Shown piece by piece: positions 7,357 to 12,625 of a stretch of 12,715 bases of DNA. Position 1 is the stretch's first letter, and every line of letters begins with the position of its first letter. The notes below the pieces were generated by a model. It was not told where the DNA came from. It did no database searches and saw only the letters and a list, made by a program, of their open reading frames with translations. Source of the stretch: a bacterium (GTDB lineage Bacteria > Bacteroidota > Bacteroidia > Bacteroidales > Muribaculaceae); assembly GCA_004561555.1 (NCBI GenBank), contig SFVH01000048.1:1-12715 (forward strand), given 5' to 3'. Made by a program: the position numbers and the translations under genes.

Positions 7357-7395
7357 CCATCATAATGATTAATCACAACAAAACACCTGAAATAT

Positions 7396-7956
7396 ATGAC
7401 AGACGTAAAAACTTATCTTGAGCCGGCTGAAGAAAAAATGGAGATGGCAGTGGCTTATCTTGAAGAAGCTCTCGCTCACATCCGTGCCGGAAAGGCTAAC
7501 CCGAAAATCCTTGACGGCATCCGTGTGGACTACTACGGTAGTGCCGCCCCGATTTCCAACGTGGCAAACGTGTCGGTGCCCGATGCACGCACCATCGCCA
7601 TTACTCCCTGGGAGAAATCGATGTTTAAGGAAATAGAAAAGGCTATCATCAACTCCGACCTCGGCATCACTCCCGAAAACAACGGCGAGGTGATACGCAT
7701 CTCTATTCCTCCATTGACCGAAGAGCGCCGTAAGGCCCTCGTAAAGCAGTCGAAAGGCGAAGCCGAGAACGCCAAAATCTCTGTGCGTAATGCTCGCCGC
7801 GATGCCATCGAAGGTCTGAAAAAAGCCGTGAAAAACGGTATGCCGGAAGATGTGGAAAAAGATGCCGAAGCTAAGGTGCAAAAAATCCACGACAATTACA
7901 TGAAGAAAATCGAAGATGTTTTTGCCGCTAAGGAAAAGGAAATCCTTACCGTTTAA
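7396..7956 (+). CDS. frr: ribosome recycling factor
   Basis: A 186-residue protein, the normal length for RRF, which together with EF-G splits post-termination ribosomes so the subunits can be reused. Typical features: the N-terminal helix 'AVAYLEEALAHIRAGKANPKIL', the core 'VDYYGSAAPISNVANVSVPDARTIAITPW', 'IPPLTEERRKALVK' in the hinge before the long helical hairpin, and the ending 'DNYMKKIEDVFAAKEKEIL'. It follows pyrH with no promoter or terminator between them (39 nt), so the two are probably co-transcribed. A GC-rich terminator follows at 7989-8023; its 3' arm is also the point where the duplicated flank of the accessory island begins. Confidence 0.97.
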   Translation: MTDVKTYLEPAEEKMEMAVAYLEEALAHIRAGKANPKILDGIRVDYYGSAAPISNVANVSVPDARTIAITPWEKSMFKEIEKAIINSDLGITPENNGEVIRISIPPLTEERRKALVKQSKGEAENAKISVRNARRDAIEGLKKAVKNGMPEDVEKDAEAKVQKIHDNYMKKIEDVFAAKEKEILTV

Positions 7957-7988
7957 TCTCCGATTTTTTCACCGTCACGATTTATTAT

Positions 7989-8027
7989 GGCTGCGTCGGA
8001 TTGCAATGATTGTCGGCGCAGCCTTTT
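7989..8027 (+). terminator. frr terminator
   Basis: GGCTGCGTCG (7989-7998) pairs with CGGCGCAGCC (8014-8023), 10 bp including one G-U pair, followed by TTTT. Its right arm from 8018 is copied at 9779, without the left arm. Confidence 0.8.
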
Positions 8028-8123
8028 CATTGGGATTTATCTTGAGGATTATGGACATCTTGCGCAAAGAGCTTAATGCTATCCATACCTACTCTTTACG
8101 AATTAACGGTCTTTTGTGGTGCC
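8018..8123 (+). repeat. duplicated tRNA-Phe/frr flank, copy 1 (with internal deletion)
   Basis: 8018-8090 matches 9779-9851 at 70 of 73 positions by hand alignment (differences at 8063, 8084 and 8087). 8091-8123 matches 9921-9953 at 33 of 33. About 69 nt present in copy 2 (9852-9920) are missing here, including the left arm of the terminator hairpin. Copy 1 is continuous with frr, so it is in its native place. Beyond 8123 the copies diverge completely. Confidence 0.9.
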
Positions 8124-8248
8124 TGAAGGCCCTCAGGGAGCGAATCAAGCGCATCCTGTTCGTCCTCACGTATTTTGGTCAAGCGATTGATTGCGTCGTC
8201 GAGGATGTCGCAAACCTCCAACAACCCTTCGCGTCTATCGTTGTTCAT
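8096..8248 (-). pseudogene. small phage/ICE-type protein, probably truncated at the att-like site
   Basis: A 50-codon frame starting ATG at 8248, three bases after the stop of the HTH gene: MNNDRREGLLEVCDILDDAI..., then 'DEQDALDSLPEGLQ'. An acidic helix ending in 'EQxAxDxLPEGLQ' is typical of short (about 70-80 residue) proteins of unknown function in Bacteroidota phages and conjugative elements, where the motif is followed by about 30 more residues. Here the sequence switches right after LPEGLQ to 'APQKTVNS', encoded by the GGCACCAC word and the neighbouring host terminator DNA. The gene therefore seems cut at the module boundary and borrows a stop codon from the chromosome. The tight spacing makes it the last member of the 9461-8096 operon. 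Family memory is moderate; function unknown. Confidence 0.6.
8116..8123. repeat. att-like core at the left end of module B
   Basis: GTGGTGCC, identical to the 3' end of tRNA-Phe (12617-12624) and to 9946-9953. It marks where copy 1 of the duplicated flank ends and module B begins. Only 8 nt, so the support comes from its position rather than its length. Confidence 0.5.
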
Positions 8249-8251
8249 ATT

Positions 8252-8662
8252 TTAATCTATTTGTAATGTTATTTCAAATGTATTTATAAGTTTTAAGAAA
8301 GTGTCTATTTTAAGACCACACCGACCGTTCTCAAAAGAATAGAGGATTTTTGATGATACGTGAGAATGTCTGGCAACATCAACTACCGTCCATTCACGCC
8401 ACTTGCGCTCTGCAATGAAGAAGTCTCTGATTTCTTCCAGGGTGTAAACGTACAGCATATCATAGCCAATAAACTCAAATGCGTTGTGGCACATTTTCAA
8501 ATACAAGAGCGCATCAGACAGGTTAAAGTCTTTGAGACCGCTTTCTATATCGTCAATCTTCTTGAATGTCAGTTTAGCGGCGTATGACAGTGCCTCTTTC
8601 AATGGCACCTTAGCCGCTTCCTTAGACTGAAGGAGAAGATTGCAAAATTCTCGTCTTTCCAT
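8252..8662 (-). CDS. double helix-turn-helix protein of unknown function
   Basis: A 136-residue soluble protein with two similar halves. The C-terminal half (about 88-136: 'WTVVDVARHSHVSSKILYSF', then ENGRCGLKIDTFLKLINTFE) is a recognisable XRE/Cro-like helix-turn-helix with the usual 'v.s...iy.fEnG...l.idtflkli' spacing. The N-terminal half ('AAKLTFKKIDDIESGLKDFN', then LSDALLYLKMCHN) has the same rhythm, suggesting a diverged duplicate. It could repress its own operon. Its ATG at 8662 comes one base after the stop of the upstream membrane gene, so translation is probably coupled. Adjacent membrane genes suggest a small regulated unit (immunity, stress or defence), but no function can be named. 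Confidence 0.65.
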   Translation of the reverse strand: MERREFCNLLLQSKEAAKVPLKEALSYAAKLTFKKIDDIESGLKDFNLSDALLYLKMCHNAFEFIGYDMLYVYTLEEIRDFFIAERKWREWTVVDVARHSHVSSKILYSFENGRCGLKIDTFLKLINTFEITLQID

Positions 8663-8663
8663 A

Positions 8664-9104
8664 TCATTTACGATTATTGCAACTAAGCCCCCACAGGTAT
8701 ATCAAATAACCGACAACGCCGATGCAGGCACCAACCGGAACAGAGATTTCTATCAGAGATGTAAAGAAAAGATGATATATGGCAATAATGGTCAAGGCCA
8801 ATAAAATCAGTCCTCCTATGATCGCCAAACTCCATAGCGTAGCTTTCATGAGATACGCTATCGGAGTTCGAGAATAAGGAAGTTGACCATCAATAATTCT
8901 CGATTTGTAGCTGGCGATGGTACACATGATAATACCAAGTGCTAATACGCCAAGAAGAGGCCACCAATATCCAGCTTTGACACCCCACATCGGCATGTCA
9001 ATCTTGTAGCCAAACCAGGGATACAGTACAAAGCCGAATGGCACCGGCCATAACAGACTGAAGGCCACTAGCCCTTTTCCTATAAGTAGCAACGCTTTCT
9101 TCAT
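8664..9104 (-). CDS. small integral membrane protein with four predicted helices
   Basis: A 146-residue protein with hydrophobic stretches at about residues 5-29, 46-65, 87-113 and 118-140 and short charged loops ('SYKSRIIDGQLPYSRTP'), ending CNNRK. Many Trp residues and 'PWFGYK' are visible but I recognise no family. It starts 9 nt after the stop of the upstream membrane gene and ends 1 nt before the HTH gene, so it is the second gene of the operon. An inner-membrane location is likely. It could partner with the upstream 115-residue membrane protein, since both are short, multi-helix and co-transcribed. There are no catalytic motifs. Confidence 0.65.
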   Translation of the reverse strand: MKKALLLIGKGLVAFSLLWPVPFGFVLYPWFGYKIDMPMWGVKAGYWWPLLGVLALGIIMCTIASYKSRIIDGQLPYSRTPIAYLMKATLWSLAIIGGLILLALTIIAIYHLFFTSLIEISVPVGACIGVVGYLIYLWGLSCNNRK

Positions 9105-9113
9105 ATTTGTTAA

Positions 9114-9461
9114 TTAAAAAGTGAACCAGACATATAATTCAGCGCTCAACATGGCGGCTGAGAAGAATGACATGAGAGCCAATATCAAACCGGCCCCGGA
9201 TAGAGCAGGCATGATAACACCAGATTTTCGTGGCACGAGCCACCAGTACAGCCAGGCAATCAGCCCGACAATCACGCTTATGGCGATGGACATAAGTCCG
9301 GCACAAAATGTAATCCAAGACAAATCCATCAGTGTCCCTATAGTGCAGATGATAAAGCCTGTCACAAGGAAGCCTGCGATTGTACCGGCGAACACCCATG
9401 AGGGTATGTCTACCAGCGGAATACAATTCGCTATTTTTTCATTGAAAGTTTGTTTACTCAT
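9114..9461 (-). CDS. small integral membrane protein with three predicted helices
   Basis: A 115-residue protein starting MSKQTFNEKIANCIPLVDIP. Three hydrophobic segments lie at about residues 22-43, 48-72 and 80-105, with 'RKSG' between the second and third. No family recognised. A longer open frame reaches 9506, but the -7 box at 9482-9489 lies inside that extension, so the ATG at 9461 is the supported start. It is the first gene of a four-gene unit that continues through 9104-8664, 8662-8252 and 8248-8096 with gaps of 9, 1 and 3 nt. The spacing argues that the products function together. Confidence 0.65.
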   Translation of the reverse strand: MSKQTFNEKIANCIPLVDIPSWVFAGTIAGFLVTGFIICTIGTLMDLSWITFCAGLMSIAISVIVGLIAWLYWWLVPRKSGVIMPALSGAGLILALMSFFSAAMLSAELYVWFTF

Positions 9462-9481
9462 ATTTCTATTGGTTATGTGCG

Positions 9482-9511
9482 CAAAATTACCAATAAACAT
9501 CCACATTCAAA
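9482..9511 (-). promoter_or_regulatory. promoter of the module B operon
   Basis: Minus-strand TTTG (9511-9508), 18 nt, TAATTTTG (9489-9482). The -7 box is a perfect match; the spacer is one base shorter than usual. The start site should be near 9475, giving a leader of about 15 nt. Confidence 0.5.
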
Positions 9512-9555
9512 AACGAAGTGCGAAAATTCAGTAGAAAAAGACTTGCGGTAAAGCA

Positions 9556-9630
9556 GTGTTTTGCGTTAGCCCAAAGCTATGAAAAACACACCGCGGGTTT
9601 GCCATAGCGGCTGGGGCGCGTAGCCCAAAA
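9556..9630. repeat. GC-rich hairpin and direct-repeat cluster
   Basis: GTGTTTT and TAGC (9556-9570) pair with GCTA and AAAACAC (9576-9589) as an imperfect hairpin with a CCCAA-type loop. The word TAGCCCAAA occurs at 9567-9575 and again at 9621-9629, each preceded by GCG or GCGT. CCGC/GCGG can pair around 9591-9610. The stretch is more GC-rich than its surroundings and has no reading frame. It resembles the repeat-dense ends or transfer origins of Bacteroidota mobile elements, but I cannot assign it. Confidence 0.35.
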
Positions 9631-9662
9631 GAGCGTAAAAACAACTGGCAATCAAAATAAAT

Positions 9663-9683
9663 AAAAAAAGAGACCGAAGTCTC
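9663..9683 (-). terminator. UUCG-capped intrinsic terminator
   Basis: Minus-strand GAGAC-TTCG-GTCTC (9683-9670) followed by seven T. A strong compact terminator with no gene ending upstream of it. Confidence 0.65.
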
Positions 9684-9730
9684 CTGGAGATTAACTAATT
9701 TTGTATTGTTTTGTACAATCAACTAATCCC
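9663..9730 (-). ncRNA. candidate very short RNA (about 65 nt)
   Basis: A minus-strand promoter (9735-9765) and a strong UUCG terminator (9663-9683) are only about 65 nt apart. The RNA would consist of a weak A/U-rich pairing region (GATTA...TAATC) and the terminator hairpin. No start codon plus frame of note. It could be a small RNA, or an attenuator-like leader in front of the operon that starts at 9461. Confidence 0.3.
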
Positions 9731-9734
9731 TGAG

Positions 9735-9765
9735 CAAAGGTCGCAAATATTCGCCTTACTCCAAA
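9735..9765 (-). promoter_or_regulatory. promoter of the very short RNA
   Basis: Minus-strand TTTG (9765-9762), 19 nt, GACCTTTG (9742-9735), one mismatch at the first base of the -7 box. Confidence 0.35.
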
Positions 9766-9778
9766 GTAAAACAGAGAA

Positions 9779-9953
9779 GCAGCCTTTTCATTGGGATTTA
9801 TCTTGAGGATTATGGACATCTTGTGCAAAGAGCTTAATGCTATCTATGCCTCACAGCATCTCGAGCGACTCTCCCCTCCTCCACACACAAGGTGGTACAA
9901 AGACAAACAAAAGACCGTTAACTCTTTACGAATTAACGGTCTTTTGTGGTGCC
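9779..9953 (+). repeat. duplicated tRNA-Phe/frr flank, copy 2 (complete)
   Basis: Repeats 8018-8123 (70/73 then 33/33 matches) and also retains about 69 nt that copy 1 lost (9852-9920). It starts inside the right arm of the frr terminator (GCAGCCTTTT) without the left arm, so it is a displaced copy of DNA native to the frr side. It ends with the terminator hairpin and GTGGTGCC. Confidence 0.9.
9909..9945. terminator. probable original tRNA-Phe terminator
   Basis: AAAAGACCGTTAA (9909-9921) and TTAACGGTCTTTT (9933-9945) form a perfect 13-bp stem with an 11-nt loop. Read on the minus strand it directly follows GGCACCAC, the last bases of a tRNA-Phe, and runs into TTTTGTTTGTC. It is separated from the present tRNA-Phe gene by module A. 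Confidence 0.7.
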
Positions 9954-10250
9954 ATTCATAGAGATTATTCCATGCCTATTATAAAATGAAGCTGTTTGGC
10001 GGATTGTGAGTTGCGGAAATTCTATCGTAAGGTTCCGATATATATTCTTAAACTGTTCAAGTATATTGTTATTTTCAATGTAAGAGGTGTCTCTATATGT
10101 GAATCGTTCCCTGGTGGCGTCCCAATACTTCAAGTCAGGCTTGCCGACAAGCATGTGCATCACATTTTTGTAGTATCGTTCTTTCCTTTCGCTGATTCTT
10201 AGAACCAGAGAGCCGCTTTTTATGATGTATCTAAGTCTGATCATGTTCAT
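9933..10250 (-). pseudogene. N-terminal fragment of a tyrosine integrase
   Basis: A 105-codon frame from ATG 10250. The sequence 'MIRLRYIIKSGSLVLRISER', then KERYYKNV..., 'GKPDLKYWDATRERFT' and 'ENNNILEQFKNIYRNL' matches the arm-DNA-binding N-terminus of Bacteroidota tyrosine recombinases, in which a YWD/LWD...RF motif precedes a helical core-binding domain. Full-length members have about 350-420 residues, so about three quarters, including the whole catalytic domain, is missing. The last codons (NGTTKDR) are read from the GGCACCAC word and the host terminator, with TAA inside the hairpin stem. The break coincides exactly with the att-like site. A DNA-binding fragment might still be made and could occupy arm sites, but it cannot recombine. 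Confidence 0.65.
9946..9954. repeat. att-like core between modules B and A
   Basis: GTGGTGCCA, identical to the 3' end of tRNA-Phe at 12617-12625. It marks the right end of flank copy 2 and the left end of module A. Confidence 0.55.
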
Positions 10251-10331
10251 CTAAATTATGTTATTGGTATGAACACTCCAGTGGTTTTAGATGTTTCTTA
10301 AATAAAGAATAGAAAAAATCTTCCTAAAAAG

Positions 10332-10363
10332 TTTGCGACATTCAAATATTTGTTGTAACTTTA
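10332..10363 (+). promoter_or_regulatory. promoter of the abiF-associated RNA
   Basis: TTTG (10332-10335), 20 nt, TAACTTTA (10356-10363), one mismatch at the last base of the -7 box. It predicts a start near 10369, just before the first hairpin of the RNA. Confidence 0.5.
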
Positions 10364-10368
10364 CGTCC

Positions 10369-10456
10369 GAAATCAGTGCCAGCATCTGCACAAGCAGCAG
10401 ACTTGCACTTAAAAAAGGAAGACCTGGGAGCGTCCTTTGGGCGTTCCCATTTTTTA
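10369..10456 (+). ncRNA. structured RNA upstream of abiF (abiF RNA-like)
   Basis: A short transcript of about 88 nt is predicted between a promoter (10332-10363) and a strong terminator. It contains a two-part hairpin: AGTGC (10375-10379) with GCACT (10405-10409), enclosing TCTGC (10385-10389) with GCAGA (10397-10401) around the loop ACAAGCA. A purine-rich single-stranded linker (AAAAAAGGAAGA) follows, then the terminator hairpin. There is no open reading frame. AbiF/Abi_2 genes are known to be preceded by a conserved structured RNA (the abiF motif), and the position, size and terminal hairpin fit. I cannot check the motif's consensus here. The likely role is an RNA partner or antitoxin bound by the HEPN protein, or an attenuator controlling read-through into it. 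Confidence 0.6.
10426..10455 (+). terminator. terminator of the abiF-associated RNA
   Basis: GGGAGCGTCC (10426-10435) pairs with GGGCGTTCCC (10439-10448), 10 bp with two G-U pairs and a TTT loop, followed by a T6 run. It ends 23 nt before the abiF start codon, so abiF mRNA needs read-through or another start site. Confidence 0.8.
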
Positions 10457-10478
10457 ATAATGCATAAGATTATTATTT

Positions 10479-11375
10479 GTGAAGACAGCAACGACAATTG
10501 ATGAACAAATCGCAAAACTCAAAGATCGAGGTATGCAGATAGCTGATGAGGATAAGGCTAATGAGATCTTATTGGATATAGGCTATTATCGATTAGGGTT
10601 CTATTGGTTCCCATTTGAGAAGGGTTATCCTAATAAATATGGTAGAAAACATAAGTTTATCGAGGATGCTACTTTTGAAAAGGCTGTTTCTCTATACTAT
10701 TTTGATAACGATTTGCGGAATACATTAGCACCATTCCTTCATCGAATAGAGATCTATTTTAGGACTGCAATCATCTATGTTGTTTCAAATTATTATAAGC
10801 GTAATCCGACATGGTTTGTGGACCCGAAGATAGTAAATGATGAGTTTGTTTCGGAATTCCCAAATTTATATAAGGATATAAGAAAGAATGAAGCTGTAAA
10901 ATATCATCACAAAAAATATCGCAATGATATTTATGCGCCCGCATGGAAAACTTTAGAGTATATGACCTTTGGAGGTATGCTGTTTCTATATCAAAATCTA
11001 AAGAGTGAAGAATTACGACAACAAATCGCTGACAAGTTCGGCATTTCAAATTTGGAGGCGTTTGAGAGTCAAATGAAGACCATACGAATCATTAGAAATG
11101 TGTGCGCTCATGGGCACAATTTGTATGATATTCATTTCCCTCAGTCAATTAAAGTAGGAGAGTTAAAAGGATTAAGCAATAAACAACGAAACAATATATC
11201 TGGAGGTCTGATTGTAATTGAAAATATTCTTAAAATAATCTCAGAAAACAGAAGAAAGGATTATTGTGACAAAATTCAGAAATTGCTTTTGTCTCCACAG
11301 TTCGCTGATATTAAATCAATCATTAAACATATTACTCTTAAACCGATGAAGGTATTACCGGCTAAGGCTGAATAA
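10479..11375 (+). CDS. abiF: AbiF/Abi_2-family abortive-infection HEPN protein
   Basis: A 298-residue cytoplasmic protein of the Abi_2 (AbiD/AbiF) family. It begins with a GTG codon; the sequence 'TIDEQIAKLKDRGMQIADED' is the normal family start, so this start is kept. Family features: 'IGYYRLGFYWFPF' (34-46), 'LHRIEIYFRTAI' (87-98), 'PAWKTLEYMTFGGMLFLYQN' (154-173), and the HEPN RNase motif R206-N-V-C-A-H211 (R-x4-H) followed by GHN. HEPN proteins of this type are ribonucleases or toxins that stop growth on phage infection; some AbiF relatives work with an upstream ncRNA and are proposed to be related to the ancestors of Cas13. A structured RNA with its own promoter and terminator lies just upstream. 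The gene is AT-rich compared with its neighbours, a sign of transfer. It is flanked by broken integrases and ends at a strong terminator (11385-11414). All key residues are intact, so it is probably functional. AbiD is the main alternative name. Confidence 0.85.
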   Translation: MKTATTIDEQIAKLKDRGMQIADEDKANEILLDIGYYRLGFYWFPFEKGYPNKYGRKHKFIEDATFEKAVSLYYFDNDLRNTLAPFLHRIEIYFRTAIIYVVSNYYKRNPTWFVDPKIVNDEFVSEFPNLYKDIRKNEAVKYHHKKYRNDIYAPAWKTLEYMTFGGMLFLYQNLKSEELRQQIADKFGISNLEAFESQMKTIRIIRNVCAHGHNLYDIHFPQSIKVGELKGLSNKQRNNISGGLIVIENILKIISENRRKDYCDKIQKLLLSPQFADIKSIIKHITLKPMKVLPAKAE

Positions 11376-11384
11376 ATATATTTA

Positions 11385-11414
11385 GGTTGAGATTGTTAGA
11401 TTCCAATCTCAACC
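11385..11414. terminator. bidirectional terminator between abiF and the integrase
   Basis: GGTTGAGATTG (11385-11395) and CAATCTCAACC (11404-11414) form a perfect 11-bp stem with an 8-nt loop. It is followed by GTTTATTTTATT on the plus side and TAAATATATTTATT on the minus side. It separates two convergent genes. Confidence 0.75.
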
Positions 11415-11424
11415 GTTTATTTTA

Positions 11425-12427
11425 TTACTTGCCAGCCATCATAAACGCCTCCGTAAGCTTATCCCGATTCTGCTGGCACTCTCCATTGTAATAATGCTGC
11501 TGAATCATTTCCACGCTTGTTCCGGCGGCATTGGCCGCGATACTTCTCAATGAGCCCAGCCGCCTCGGCTTCGACCTTTATAGAATAGAACCGGGAGGTC
11601 TTCGACCGGTTGAATTCCACACGCCCGGAACGGAACGAGCCAGGAGTGAGGTGGAGCAAGTCCACAGCATTGATCCCTACCAGCATGAACGACAACTTAA
11701 AGAAATCTAAGTACGGTTCCTGCCAGCCGTCCACCTCGGCAGAGAAAAGGCGCCGCAGGTCTTCGACCGACAGCGCGCGCTTTGCGGTCTTCACCGTTTT
11801 AATATGGAACTTGCGGAATGGATACCAAGAGGTCAGCCCCTCGTCGATGGAAAAGTTGAAGACAGCCCGGAGATTGCGCATGTGAATAGCCCGAGCATTC
11901 GGAGAGGGTGCGGTCTTCGCCATGGCGGCATCGAAGCCCAAGAGCCACGACCGAGTGATATCCTCGAACCGCAGAGCGCGACCATTCGCATAGGAGCGAA
12001 GATGAACAAGGGTACGCTCGTAGGTGAGCCGGGTGCTCTCCTTTTTGGTGGCCGCGAATTTCTCAAAGGCAGGGAACAACAACGATGGGTCGGGTTTTTC
12101 AGACAGCCCCTCCTCCGGTTCGGGCTGCACAGCACGAGCCACTGCCTCGTGAATTTCGGCCAGCGTATAGCGAGAGCCGGAAGCCACCACTGAGAGGAAC
12201 GCGTCCTCCGCCCGGAGCTTAAGCCGGGCAATGGCATTGTTCAGACGAAGATGGGAGGGATGTTTGTCGGTTACCCTGCAACGCTCCGGATCCCACATGC
12301 ACGGCATCAAAGACAGACCGAGCGAAACATACCGAACGCGACGCAGATGCGACACGGAAATTTTAAGGAGAGCGGTGCCGTCCGCTTTCAGACGGCGAAC
12401 ATCAAGATAGAGTTTTATATTTGCCAT
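11425..12427 (-). pseudogene. tyrosine integrase with internal deletion and frameshift
   Basis: The frame starts at ATG 12427 (MANIKLYLDVRRLKADGTAL), which is where family similarity begins; the 40 upstream codons are not part of it. It has an arm-binding domain (1-60), a SAM-like core-binding domain (about 105-195, 'STRLTYERTLVHLRSYANGR') and the beginning of the catalytic domain ('LSFMLVGINAVDLLHL', 'FNRSKTSRFYSIKV'). After 'LIEKYRG' (near 11530) the frame continues as unrelated 'QCRRNKRGN...' to a stop at 11459-11461. In another frame the same DNA encodes 'IAANAAGTSVEMIQQHYYNG', then further residues to AGK and a stop at 11425-11427. That is a typical integrase C-terminus with the catalytic Tyr. 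About 80-100 residues, including the HxxR box, are gone and the two parts are out of frame. The gene is GC-rich and adjacent to tRNA-Phe, the expected place for an island integrase. No clear promoter is seen. Confidence 0.8.
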
Positions 12428-12454
12428 AACCAAAAGAACCGACACGCAATGCGC

Positions 12455-12520
12455 AAACTTTTGTGCAAACACGGCGAAACCGAAAAGAACGCAATGAAAC
12501 ACTTTGAAACACTTTTGTGT
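12455..12520. repeat. direct repeats upstream of the integrase
   Basis: A 10-bp period GAAACACTTT occurs twice in tandem (12496-12505 and 12506-12515), running into TGTGT. A related AAACTTTTGTG lies at 12455-12465, matching the end of the tandem (AAACACTTTTGTG, 12507-12519) except for a 2-nt difference. Short repeats between an integrase start and the att site are what arm-type integrase binding sites look like; no binding is shown. Confidence 0.35.
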
Positions 12521-12571
12521 CGTTTTTTTTGACGAGGAGCGATACAAACACCGCCGATGCCGAGAAAAGAT

Positions 12572-12610
12572 AAAGACTTACAAATCTAATTCGTTGATTT
12601 GCAAGTCTTT
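12572..12610 (-). terminator. terminator of the present tRNA-Phe gene
   Basis: AAAGACTTACAAATC (12572-12586) and GATTTGCAAGTCTTT (12596-12610) pair at 14 of 15 positions around a 9-nt loop, followed on the minus strand by ATCTTTTCTC. It has the same architecture and the same AAAGAC...TAATTCGT-like layout as the displaced hairpin at 9909-9945, but a different stem sequence. Confidence 0.7.
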
Positions 12611-12616
12611 ATCGGG

Positions 12617-12625
12617 GTGGTGCCA
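12617..12625. repeat. att-like core at the tRNA-Phe 3' end
   Basis: GTGGTGCCA, the reverse complement of the tRNA acceptor end plus discriminator and C74. The same 8-9 nt occur at 8116-8123 and 9946-9954. Confidence 0.55.

Larger units (their letters stand above)
8124..9778. mobile_element. accessory module B in the tRNA-Phe island
   Basis: This 1.65-kb segment lies between the two copies of the duplicated flank. It holds a minus-strand operon of two membrane proteins, a double-HTH protein and a truncated small protein, plus a repeat-rich stretch and a very short candidate RNA gene. It has no integrase of its own. Boundaries are inferred from where the flanking copies stop matching. Confidence 0.55.
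9954..12616. mobile_element. accessory module A (AbiF unit between broken integrases)
   Basis: This 2.66-kb segment between two GTGGTGCCA words holds a truncated integrase, the ncRNA-AbiF unit, and a second, internally deleted integrase next to tRNA-Phe. The abiF part is visibly AT-rich while the integrase beside the tRNA is GC-rich, so the module is a mosaic. With both integrases damaged it is probably immobile without help. Confidence 0.6.

Noticed and set aside
7916..8266. 116-codon plus-strand frame
   Set aside because: It overlaps the end of frr, the frr terminator and the duplicated flank, and its sequence is interrupted by the known repeat junctions.
9121..9534. 137-codon plus-strand frame
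   Set aside because: Antisense to the 115-residue membrane protein; no start signals.
8018..9953. Composite transposon flanked by insertion sequences
   Set aside because: The flanking repeats are short non-coding chromosomal DNA without transposase or terminal inverted repeats.
10369..10456. Type III toxin-antitoxin antitoxin RNA
   Set aside because: There are no tandem repeats of 30-40 nt, and the downstream protein is an Abi_2 HEPN protein rather than ToxN-like.
11833..12237. 134-codon minus-strand frame rich in Arg, Ser and Pro
   Set aside because: Out-of-frame shadow of the GC-rich integrase gene.
12428..12547. 40-codon N-terminal extension of the integrase
   Set aside because: Cys- and Phe-rich with no family match; integrase similarity begins at the ATG at 12427.
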